From an uncultured Moraxellaceae bacterium (GTDB lineage Bacteria; Pseudomonadota; Gammaproteobacteria; Pseudomonadales; Moraxellaceae), in contig CALEYY010000219.1 of the NCBI GenBank assembly GCA_937928295.1, forward strand, positions 1 to 12,883: a DNA stretch of 12,883 nucleotides. Direction: 5' to 3'. The position numbers and the translations under genes were made by a program. The notes beneath the pieces are model-generated. The model was not told the DNA's origin, did not search any database, and was given only the letters and a program-made list of their open reading frames with translations. Position 1 is the stretch's first letter. Each line of letters begins with the position of its first letter. Below, piece by piece: positions 1 to 8,683 of the stretch.

Positions 1-189
1 AGCATCGATCAGTTTGCTGAGGCTGCCGAGATTTCGGTGAGCACCATCTATAAGCATTTCGATAATAAAGAGGCACTGATTGCCGCTGCCTATATCGAGG
101 CGTTCCATGATTGGGAGCTCTGGGCTGATGAGCAATTAAAAGGTATCGATGATCCTCTTGAAGATCTTGTTATGCCGATGCGTTTGTAA
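1..189 (+). pseudogene. TetR-type HTH fragment fused in frame to the last codons of dnaN
   Basis: The frame is open from the first base and gives 62 residues, so its start lies outside the window. Residues 1-31 resemble the DNA-binding helices of a TetR/AcrR repressor: FAEAAEISVSTIYKHFDNKE is the typical helix-turn-helix with the YKHF-xNKE signature. Residues 32-56 look like the start of a TetR ligand domain, which normally runs another 120 or more residues. Instead the frame ends with VMPMRL-stop, the conserved C-terminus of proteobacterial DnaN, at exactly the place upstream of recF where dnaN normally ends. The join lies near positions 150-169. I infer a chimera, from misassembly or rearrangement. 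The product should not be a working repressor because it lacks nearly all of the ligand and dimerisation domain. A coincidental TetR ending is possible but less likely, given the recF neighbour. Confidence 0.7.
169..189 (+). pseudogene. dnaN: 3'-terminal remnant of dnaN (beta sliding clamp)
   Basis: These seven codons encode VMPMRL-stop. DnaN of E. coli and many other proteobacteria ends in VVMPMRL, and these residues lie in the last strand of clamp domain III. The dnaN stop is followed 18 nt later by the recF start, the usual dnaN-recF spacing. The rest of dnaN is missing, and the sequence upstream encodes a TetR-type regulator. Because dnaN is essential, a complete copy must exist elsewhere if this junction is real. 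Confidence 0.65.
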
Positions 190-207
190 CGACATGCCGC
201 TTTCGCT

Positions 208-1287
208 GTGAGCCTGGTCAAACTTGAAATTGCGCAATTTCGGAACTTGTCGCAAGTTACAATCAAGCCGGGCTCACAGATCAATCTGATTCATGGCGCG
301 AATGGCTCTGGAAAATCGTCTCTGCTTGAGGCGATTTTTGTTTTGGGGTTGGGCCGATCTTTTCGTACGCAGCGCGGCAGGCGTCTTGTAAAAGAAGATG
401 AGAGCCTGGCTACCGTCTTTGGTGAGACCTCCTCCGGCTCACGCTTGGGCGTTTCAAAGCAGCTGACGGGAACCACGGATGCGCGAATCAATGGCATGAC
501 GGCGCCGACCTTGTCTTCATTGGCGCATCATCTTCCTCTGCAACTTTTTGATCCGGAAACACTGGAGCTGGTTTCGGGGCCTTCGCTGCCCCGTCGGCAA
601 TTGATTGACTGGGGTGTGTTTCACGTGGAACCAGACTTTTTGGAAGTCTGGCAGCGCGCTCGGCGTGCACTGAAGCAGCGGAATTCCTTGCTGAAATCTG
701 CTAAAATTTCGATAGCTGAATTGAGTGTATGGGAGCAAGAGCTGGCGCTTGCGGCCTTGGCTTTGCATGCATTTCGTGAGCAGTTGATGCTGCGTTGGCT
801 GCCTGAGTTGCGAGTGTCACTGGCATCAGTTTTGCCGCATTCGGAATTGAGCGTTGACTACTACCCTGGTTGGGATGTCACGCAGGATTATCAGTCCTTG
901 TTGGCGGAGTCTCGCGGCAAGGATCGCGAGCGTGGATTTACTCTTTTTGGGCCACAGCGCGCAGATTTGAAAATAAGATCGCATGGCATCGCTGCCGAAG
1001 AGCGACTTTCCCGAGGGCAGTTAAAGCTGGCTGCCTGTTCAGTAAAGTTGTCTTTGAGTGATTGGCTAAAGCAGACATTGGGCTTGAGCCCGGTATTGCT
1101 ATTTGATGATCTGGCTTCCGAGCTTGATATGGAGGCTCGATCCAAAGTCTGCAGCTGGGCTGAACAAATGTCGGTGCAGGCTTTTTTTACCAGTATCGAA
1201 AGGACGCAGTTGCTTGGCCTGTGGCCAGAGCAATCTGTGAAAGTGTTTCACGTGGAACAGGGCTGTGTTGTCCCCGAATCGACATGA
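208..1287 (+). CDS. recF: RecF, DNA replication/repair SMC-like ATPase
   Basis: RecF binds single-strand gaps in DNA and, with RecO and RecR, loads RecA. It is a cytoplasmic ABC/SMC-type ATPase. The 359-residue product has the normal family length. The N-terminal LEIAQFRNL is typical. The Walker A motif GANGSGKS is at residues 30-37, the ABC signature LSRGQ at 267-271, Walker B VLLFDD at 296-301, and the D-loop SELD at 304-307. Translation starts at GTG 208, 18 nt after the dnaN-type stop and in the same frame. No in-frame start codon lies between that stop and the GTG. No good Shine-Dalgarno is seen, which suggests coupling to the upstream gene. gyrB follows after 18 nt, the classical dnaN-recF-gyrB order. 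Two parS sites are embedded in the coding sequence, each encoding the peptide VFHVE. Confidence 0.97.
   Translation: MSLVKLEIAQFRNLSQVTIKPGSQINLIHGANGSGKSSLLEAIFVLGLGRSFRTQRGRRLVKEDESLATVFGETSSGSRLGVSKQLTGTTDARINGMTAPTLSSLAHHLPLQLFDPETLELVSGPSLPRRQLIDWGVFHVEPDFLEVWQRARRALKQRNSLLKSAKISIAELSVWEQELALAALALHAFREQLMLRWLPELRVSLASVLPHSELSVDYYPGWDVTQDYQSLLAESRGKDRERGFTLFGPQRADLKIRSHGIAAEERLSRGQLKLAACSVKLSLSDWLKQTLGLSPVLLFDDLASELDMEARSKVCSWAEQMSVQAFFTSIERTQLLGLWPEQSVKVFHVEQGCVVPEST
617..632. promoter_or_regulatory. parS site 1 (ParB-binding centromere), inside recF
   Basis: The sequence is TGTTTCACGTGGAACC. It contains the invariant CACGTG core with the GTT/AAC arms of the ParB (Spo0J) centromere consensus. 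The outer base pair and one arm position break perfect symmetry, as in many natural proteobacterial sites. It lies in recF codons 137-142 (VFHVEP). ParB-CTP clamps load at such sites and spread, with ParA moving the origin region during chromosome segregation. Confidence 0.88.
1244..1259. promoter_or_regulatory. parS site 2, inside the 3' end of recF
   Basis: The sequence is TGTTTCACGTGGAACA, a 16-bp near-perfect palindrome that fits the ParB consensus, with one asymmetric arm position. It lies in recF codons 346-351 (VFHVEQ), 627 bp downstream of site 1. Its position just before the recF stop, beside gyrB, fits the origin-proximal clustering of parS. Confidence 0.92.
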
Positions 1288-1305
1288 TGTGCCAGGAGCA
1301 ATGTG

Positions 1306-3732
<2,427 letters not shown>

Positions 3733-3745
3733 GTACGCACAGGAT

Positions 3746-3761
3746 TGTTTCACGTGAAACA
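3746..3761. promoter_or_regulatory. parS site 3, perfect palindrome between gyrB and dusC
   Basis: The sequence is TGTTTCACGTGAAACA, a perfect 16-bp palindrome matching the ParB centromere consensus at every position. It starts 14 nt after the gyrB stop and is the only parS here outside a confident coding region. Together with sites 1 and 2 it makes three parS sites in about 3.1 kb. Confidence 0.95.
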
Positions 3762-3762
3762 C

Positions 3763-3800
3763 GCCGCTGAAGCGGTTGCAAACATGGCAGCTTCAGCGGC
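3763..3800 (+). repeat. 11-bp inverted repeat enclosing the dusC start codon
   Basis: The left arm GCCGCTGAAGC (3763-3773) and right arm GCTTCAGCGGC (3790-3800) are exact reverse complements separated by a 16-nt loop. The loop contains the preferred dusC ATG at 3784. The repeat directly abuts parS site 3. In RNA it could form a stable stem that attenuates gyrB readthrough or influences dusC initiation. There is no T-run after it, so it is a poor intrinsic terminator. The function is inferred; the symmetry is seen directly. Confidence 0.6.
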
Positions 3801-4764
3801 AGATGCCCCGCGTATAGATCCCTTGCGGATCGTTCTGGCGCCCATGGAAGGGCTCACCGACTTCACCATGCGTCATGTTCTGACGCAACTCAGCCCCTAC
3901 GATTGGTGTGTGACGGAGTTTCTTCGCATCACCGACCGCCTGATGCCGGACAGTGTTTTCTACAGGCACTGTCCGGAGCTGTTGAATCAGGGTCGTACCA
4001 GCAATGGCACGCCGGTTCATTTTCAGCTGCTCGGCAGCGATCCTCACATGTTGGCGTTGAATGCGCGTCGTGCCGCTGCCTTGGGCGCACCTGCCATCGA
4101 CTTGAACTTCGGCTGTCCGGCAAAGACCGTGAATCGCCACGGCGGCGGCGCAACCTTGCTGGCCAGCAGCCAGACGCTCCATGACATTGTGCGTTGTGTG
4201 CGTGAGCATGTGCCGGCTGGAGTGCCGGTTAGCGCAAAAATGCGGCTGGGCATAGATTCAACGGCAGAGCTTATGGACAACGCGCATGCCATTCACGAAG
4301 CCGGTGCTGATTGGCTGACGATCCATGCTCGAACCAAGTCGCAGGGCTACAGGCCGCCGGTGGATTGGGCTGCCGTAGGCCGCGTCAACCGGCATTTCCC
4401 GCACTGGCGAGTTGTTGCCAATGGCGATATTGGTTCACGCGACAGTCTGCTGGCGTGTCGTGAAGTCACGGGCTGTACTGACTTCATGGTGGGGCGTGCG
4501 GCGGTTTGTGAGCCTGATTTGGTGGTGCGCCTGAAGCATGCTGGCCAGATGGTGCTACCTTGGTCGGAAATACATCGCTGGCAGCTGCATTTCCTGCAAA
4601 AAATGGCGGGCACGGAAAATGGCCTAGTGGGTCGCTATAAGCAATGGCTGGCGATGACGACATCGGTATATCCAGAAGCAGTGATTCAATTCCAGCGAGT
4701 CAAAACGCAAAAGCGTATTGCCGACATTGTGGCGTTGTCGGATGAAGCGCGAAGCCTGCCTTAA
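3784..4764 (+). CDS. dusC: tRNA-dihydrouridine(16) synthase, DusC type
   Basis: This FMN enzyme reduces a D-loop uridine of tRNA to dihydrouridine; DusC acts on U16 in E. coli. From ATG 3784 the product has 326 residues, in the family range. The TIM barrel opens with IVLAPMEGLTDFTMR. The catalytic cysteine lies in LNFGCPAKTVNRHGGGATLL (C111), whose CPxKTVNxxGGGATLL form is that of DusC rather than DusA or DusB. HARTKSQGYR, VVANGDI and MVGRAA (FMN phosphate binding) follow in order. A longer form could begin at TTG 3745, adding MFHVKHAAEAVAN, but that extension is mostly parS site 3 and is probably not translated. The start codon sits in the loop of a hairpin. The gene may be cotranscribed with gyrB, 51 nt upstream. 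Assignment to the Dus family is secure; the DusC subtype is likely. Confidence 0.92.
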   Translation: MAASAADAPRIDPLRIVLAPMEGLTDFTMRHVLTQLSPYDWCVTEFLRITDRLMPDSVFYRHCPELLNQGRTSNGTPVHFQLLGSDPHMLALNARRAAALGAPAIDLNFGCPAKTVNRHGGGATLLASSQTLHDIVRCVREHVPAGVPVSAKMRLGIDSTAELMDNAHAIHEAGADWLTIHARTKSQGYRPPVDWAAVGRVNRHFPHWRVVANGDIGSRDSLLACREVTGCTDFMVGRAAVCEPDLVVRLKHAGQMVLPWSEIHRWQLHFLQKMAGTENGLVGRYKQWLAMTTSVYPEAVIQFQRVKTQKRIADIVALSDEARSLP

Positions 4765-4783
4765 ATTGAAGCCTGTCTTAATT
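4751..4783 (+). repeat. Near-perfect 16/17-bp tandem direct repeat at the dusC stop
   Basis: GAAGCCTGCCTTAAATT (4751-4767) is followed without spacer by GAAGCCTGTCTTAATT (4768-4783). The copies differ by one substitution and one missing A. The first copy contains the last dusC codons and the TAA stop; the second is non-coding and lies 70-85 bp upstream of the arsS start. It may be a slippage duplication, or a pair of tandem regulator half-sites ahead of the arsenosugar operon. I could not identify a confident sigma-70 promoter in 4765-4852. Confidence 0.6.
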
Positions 4784-4852
4784 ATTTGTCCTCGTCTGTA
4801 ACAGGGCGCAAGATGCCGAGTCTAAGAAATACCTATTCAGGACTTTGCCGAT

Positions 4853-5821
4853 ATGCTGCCCACCCTCGCCTTGCTTGAAGCCACAGACTTTCCGGCGATC
4901 CGTCGTCAGGCATTGACTACCCTGCAGATGAATCTGGGCTATCTGTGTAATCAGTCTTGTGTGCATTGCCATGTCAATGCCGGACCTACCCGCAAAGAGC
5001 TGATGAGTGACGAGCTGATTGATCTGGCGATTGCTGTGATGAAAGCACGCAAAATCGAGGTGCTGGACCTCACGGGTGGTGCGCCGGAAATGAATCCAGC
5101 GTTTCGCCGCCTGGTGGTTGCTGCTCGTGAGCTCGGTGTGCGCGTGATTGATCGCTGCAATCTGACGATTCTGTTTGAGCCAGGCTACGAGGGTCTGGCG
5201 GAGTTTCTGGCGTCGCAAGGCGTGGATGTTGTGGCGTCCCTGCCCTGCTACTCGGCCGAGAATGTAGATAAGCAGCGCGGCAAGGGTGTGTTTGAGCTAA
5301 GCATCGAAGCGCTGCAGATATTGAACAAGCTGGGTTATGGGCAGGCTGGCAGCTCGCTGAGCCTGAGTCTGGTCTTCAACCCTCAGGGCCCGTCATTGCC
5401 GCCCGATCAGAAAAAGCTGGAGGCGGATTACAAGCGCGAGCTGTTTGATCAGTTCGGTATTGTCTTTAACGAGCTTTTCACCATCACCAATATGCCGATT
5501 CAGCGCTTTGGCAGCATGCTGATTTCCAAGGGCCAATTTGATGGCTACCTGAAATTGCTGAAGCACAACTTTGCCGCGGCCAATTTGAAGACGGTTATGT
5601 GCAAAAGCATGGTCAGCGTGGATTATCTGGGATACTTGTACGACTGTGATTTCAATCAGCAGCTGGGCAAAGACATGCCCGTGCAAGGCTCGGGCGACCG
5701 GCCTCATCTGAGTGATTTGCTGACGCAGGATTTTGTTCAGGAGCCCATCTGGGTTGCCGAACATTGCTATGGCTGCACGGCAGGCCAGGGCAGCAGCTGT
5801 GGTGGCGCGTTAGAGGCGTGA
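4853..5821 (+). CDS. arsS: Arsenosugar biosynthesis radical SAM protein ArsS
   Basis: ArsS uses a 4Fe-4S cluster and S-adenosylmethionine to make a 5'-deoxyadenosyl radical, and joins that group to dimethylated arsenic to form the arsenosugar precursor. The 322-residue product has the radical SAM motif CNQSCVHC (C32, C36, C39) preceded by TLQMNLGYLCN, then the GGAPEMN SAM-contact motif at about 75-81. The C-terminal Cys-rich part (DUF3641 type) has MCKSMVSVDYLGYLYDCDFN (C250, C265) and HCYGCTAGQGSSCGG (C305, C308, C316), probable ligands of an auxiliary cluster. This arrangement matches the TIGR04167 family. ATG 4853 has AGGA at 4839-4842. It heads a six-gene cluster that ends with arsM. The family is secure; the substrate is inferred from family knowledge and context. 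Confidence 0.9.
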   Translation: MLPTLALLEATDFPAIRRQALTTLQMNLGYLCNQSCVHCHVNAGPTRKELMSDELIDLAIAVMKARKIEVLDLTGGAPEMNPAFRRLVVAARELGVRVIDRCNLTILFEPGYEGLAEFLASQGVDVVASLPCYSAENVDKQRGKGVFELSIEALQILNKLGYGQAGSSLSLSLVFNPQGPSLPPDQKKLEADYKRELFDQFGIVFNELFTITNMPIQRFGSMLISKGQFDGYLKLLKHNFAAANLKTVMCKSMVSVDYLGYLYDCDFNQQLGKDMPVQGSGDRPHLSDLLTQDFVQEPIWVAEHCYGCTAGQGSSCGGALEA

Positions 5822-5850
5822 CCACGGTCATTCGCCATAAGGAATAAAAA

Positions 5851-7989
5851 ATGACGCGCTCCAAACTTTTGATTCTTCTATTACTGCTCAGTGGCATCGG
5901 CGTGTTTTTCGGGCTGGGGCTGCATCATCAATTGACGCTTGCGCATCTGCAGGCATCGCGGACGGATTTATTAGGTTTGTATTCGGCCAGGCCGGAGGCT
6001 GTGTTGGCGGGCTTCTTTGCGGCTTATGTAGCGGTCACCGCGCTATCTTTGCCGGGTGCGGCGGTGATGACGCTGGCGGCGGGTGCATTGTTTGGTGTGG
6101 GTGTCGGCACGCTGTTGGTGTCGTTTGCTTCCAGTCTGGGAGCGACGCTGGCGTTTCTGGCGGCCCGTCATGTGATGGCGGATTGGGTCGAAAAGCACTT
6201 TGGTACACGCCTGAAGCCGATTCATCAGGGCATTGAGAAAAGTGGCGCGCGCTTCCTCTTTACCCTGAGATTGGTTCCGTTGTTTCCGTTCATGCTGATC
6301 AATCTGGTCATGGGTCTGACGCGCATGCCGACGATGCGTTTCTACTGGGTCAGCCAGCTCGGCATGTTGCCGGGCACTTTGCTCTATGTGAACGCAGGCA
6401 CTCAGCTGGCCACGATTGATAGCTTGTCGAAAGCGCTGAATGTCGAAGTCATCGCCTCGATTGCCTTGCTGGCGCTGTTTCCGTTTATCGGCCAATGGCT
6501 AGTTACGCGCTGGGATAACCATCAGCTCTACACGCGCTGGCCGAAGCCGAAGCGTTTTGATCGCAATTTGATTGCCATTGGTGCTGGTGCCGGCGGTTTG
6601 GTATCCACCTATATTGGCGCGGCGACCAAGGCCAAGGTGACGCTGATTGAGGCACACGAGATGGGTGGCGACTGCCTGAATTATGGCTGCGTTCCGTCCA
6701 AGGCGCTGATTCGAACAGCGGCCTTAATGCGCGATACGCGTCTGGCGCAAACGCTGGGGCTGGCGTCGGCGCATGCGGAGATTGATTTCTCTGAGGTCAT
6801 GGAGCGTGTGCAGCGCGTGATTGCCGAGGTTGCTCCGCACGATTCCGTGGAGCGTTACACCGGTCTGGGTGTTGAGGTGCTGAAAGGGCACGCCAAGATC
6901 ACATCGCCATGGACAGTGGAGGTCAATGGTCAGACGCTGAGCACGCGCAATATTGTGATTGCGGCAGGCGCGGCCCCGACAATCCCGGATTTGCCGGGGC
7001 TGGATCAAGTGGTTCATGTGACCTCGGATACGCTGTGGTCGTTGCGTGGCAGTCCGCGTGAGATGGTCGTGCTGGGTGGCGGGCCAATTGCCTGTGAGCT
7101 GGCGCAGGCTATGTCGGAACTGGGTATCCGCGTGACGCTGGTGGGGCGCAATAAGCGCTTGCTGCCGAAAGAGGATGAGGCGGTTGGCGAGGCCGTGCTG
7201 AAGGCGTTGACGGGATCTGGCGTGCGTGTGCTGACGGGCGCTCAGGCGATGACGGCCGAGCGCGATGGCGACCAGCAGCGCGTGTGGGTGCAGCATGGTG
7301 GCGAGAGCGAGGCGCTGTCGTTTGATGTGTTGCTACTGGCCGTCGGGCGCACGGCACGCACTACCGGCTATGGCCTGGAGGAGTTGGGCATCGCCATCAC
7401 GCGACAGGGCACGGTCGAGGTCAACGACTACCTGCAAACGCGCTATCCGAATATTTATGCCTGTGGCGATGTGACCGGCCCCTACCAGTTTACGCATGTG
7501 GCGGCGCACCAGGCCTGGTATGCCGCGGTCAACGGGCTGTTTGGTGCCTTTAGGCGCTTCAAGGCGGACTACCGGGTGATTCCGGCGGTCACCTTCACGC
7601 ACCCCGAGGTGGCGCGGGTTGGCCTGAGTCAGCAAGAGGCGCGGCAGCAAGGCATCAGCTTCGAGGTGTCGCGCTTTGAGTTGGAAGAGTTGGATCGCGC
7701 CATTACGGCCGATGAGCGCGAGGGTTTTGTTGAGGTGCTGACCGTGCCCGGCAAGGACAAGATTCTCGGGGTGACGATTGTGGCGTCGCATGCTGGCGAG
7801 ATGCTGGCCGAGTTCACGCTGGCGATGAAGCATGGTCTGGGCCTGAAGAAGATTCTCGGCACGATTCATCCCTACCCGACTTGGTCGGAGGCGGCCAAGT
7901 ATGTAGCCGGCGTTTGGCAGAAGGCTCATGCGCCGGAGATGGCGTTGCGCTGGTCGGAGCGCTATCACCGCTGGCAGCGGGGTGGCTGA
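5851..7989 (+). CDS. TVP38/TMEM64 membrane domain fused to FAD-dependent disulfide reductase
   Basis: This 712-residue protein has two parts. Residues 1 to about 225 are a multi-span TVP38/TMEM64 (DedA-like, PF09335) domain, with AGALFGVGVGTLLVSFASSL and the RLVPLFPF...GMLPGTLLYVNAG signature. Residues about 238-712 are a class I pyridine nucleotide-disulfide oxidoreductase: FAD motif GAGAGG (244-249), redox-active GGDCLNYGCVPSKAL (C275, C280), NAD(P)H motif GGGPIACE (409-416), second FAD motif ACGDVTG (537-543), and the dimer-interface active site HPYPTWSE (673-680). It resembles mercuric reductase but lacks the N-terminal metal-binding domain and C-terminal Cys pair of MerA, so mercury reduction is not supported. 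TAAGGA at 5838-5843 supports ATG 5851. It follows arsS by 29 nt. A membrane-tethered thiol or arsenical reductase role is only inferred. Confidence 0.9.
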   Translation: MTRSKLLILLLLLSGIGVFFGLGLHHQLTLAHLQASRTDLLGLYSARPEAVLAGFFAAYVAVTALSLPGAAVMTLAAGALFGVGVGTLLVSFASSLGATLAFLAARHVMADWVEKHFGTRLKPIHQGIEKSGARFLFTLRLVPLFPFMLINLVMGLTRMPTMRFYWVSQLGMLPGTLLYVNAGTQLATIDSLSKALNVEVIASIALLALFPFIGQWLVTRWDNHQLYTRWPKPKRFDRNLIAIGAGAGGLVSTYIGAATKAKVTLIEAHEMGGDCLNYGCVPSKALIRTAALMRDTRLAQTLGLASAHAEIDFSEVMERVQRVIAEVAPHDSVERYTGLGVEVLKGHAKITSPWTVEVNGQTLSTRNIVIAAGAAPTIPDLPGLDQVVHVTSDTLWSLRGSPREMVVLGGGPIACELAQAMSELGIRVTLVGRNKRLLPKEDEAVGEAVLKALTGSGVRVLTGAQAMTAERDGDQQRVWVQHGGESEALSFDVLLLAVGRTARTTGYGLEELGIAITRQGTVEVNDYLQTRYPNIYACGDVTGPYQFTHVAAHQAWYAAVNGLFGAFRRFKADYRVIPAVTFTHPEVARVGLSQQEARQQGISFEVSRFELEELDRAITADEREGFVEVLTVPGKDKILGVTIVASHAGEMLAEFTLAMKHGLGLKKILGTIHPYPTWSEAAKYVAGVWQKAHAPEMALRWSERYHRWQRGG

Positions 7990-7990
7990 A

Positions 7991-8683
7991 GTGACCGCGA
8001 GCGAGCTGCCGTGGCTTAGCGTGATTGTGCCCGCCTTGAACGAAAGCGAGCAGATCCGGCAGACCTTGGGTGAGTTACAGGCGCTGCGTGAGCAAGGCGT
8101 GGAAATCATTGTGGTGGATGGTGGCAGCAGCGATGGTACGGCTGACTTGGCCGTGCCATTGGCCGATCTGGTGCTGAGCAGTGATCGTGGCCGCGCCCGA
8201 CAACTCAATGCGGGTGCCGCTCATGCCCGTGGTCGCGCGCTGCTGTTTCTGCATGCCGATACGCGACTGCCTGCTGGTGCGATTGCTGCTGTGCAGGCTG
8301 CTACAGATAAGGATGCGCTGGCCTGGGGCCGGTTTGATGTGCGCATCACCGGGCATGCCTTGATGCTGCCGGTGATCGCCTGGTTCATCAACCAGCGTTC
8401 GCGTCTCAGCGGGATTGCCACGGGCGATCAGGCGCTATTTTTCACCCGTGAATTGTTTTATCGCATCGGCCGGTTTCCGCAGCAGCCGTTGATGGAGGAT
8501 GTGGAGATCAGTCGTCGTGCGAAAGCCGTCTGCCCGCCTTGCTGCCTGCGCCTGCGCGTCAGCACCTCGGGTCGGCGCTGGGAGCGCTATGGCGTGTGGC
8601 GGACGATCTGGCTGATGTGGATGTTGCGCTATCGGTACTGGCGTGGTGTGTCGCCGGCGGTGCTTGCGCGGAGCTATCGATGA
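7991..8683 (+). CDS. Arsenosugar-associated family 2 glycosyltransferase (TIGR04283 type)
   Basis: This is a GT-A fold glycosyltransferase of about 230 residues. Motifs are LSVIVPALNE (9-18), IIVVDGGSSDGT (39-50), the DxD-like LFLHADTRLP (85-94), GDQALFF (145-151), the acidic MEDVEISRR (168-176) and the tail RRWERYG...YWRGVSP, all characteristic of the TIGR04283 family described as associated with radical SAM/selenodomain and arsenosugar loci. The start is uncertain: GTG 7991 lies 1 nt after the previous stop with GGGGTGG upstream, while GTG 7982 would overlap that gene by 8 nt. An ATG at 7928 would overlap by 62 nt and add a non-conserved arginine-rich leader, so I do not use it. The sugar donor and acceptor are unknown; a step that adds or remodels a sugar on the arsenical is inferred from context. 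Confidence 0.85.
   Translation: MTASELPWLSVIVPALNESEQIRQTLGELQALREQGVEIIVVDGGSSDGTADLAVPLADLVLSSDRGRARQLNAGAAHARGRALLFLHADTRLPAGAIAAVQAATDKDALAWGRFDVRITGHALMLPVIAWFINQRSRLSGIATGDQALFFTRELFYRIGRFPQQPLMEDVEISRRAKAVCPPCCLRLRVSTSGRRWERYGVWRTIWLMWMLRYRYWRGVSPAVLARSYR

Noticed and set aside
4766..4814. Sigma-70 promoter for arsS (TTGAAG or TTGTCC as -35)
   Set aside because: No -10 hexamer with more than 3 of 6 matches is found at an acceptable spacing, so no promoter is called.
4853..5821. Selenium-related function for the radical SAM cluster
   Set aside because: The transferase families were once named for radical SAM/selenodomain association, but no selenocysteine gene or in-frame UGA is seen, and the adjacent arsM makes arsenic the better-supported substrate.
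5851..7989. Annotation as mercuric reductase (merA)
   Set aside because: The reductase half is MerA-like, but the metal-binding N-terminal domain and C-terminal vicinal cysteines are missing, a membrane domain is fused instead, and no mer genes surround it.
7333..8208. Long open frame on the minus strand (about 291 codons) opposite the reductase and glycosyltransferase genes
   Set aside because: It lies opposite two genes with full conserved motifs, has an arginine/histidine/proline-rich composition typical of antisense reading of GC-rich genes, and shows no recognisable domain.
8500..8560. Possible frameshift in the glycosyltransferase around RRAKAVCPPCCLRLR
   Set aside because: The stretch looks unusual for the family, but reading in the same frame recovers the conserved SGRRWERYG tail, so substitutions explain it without an indel.
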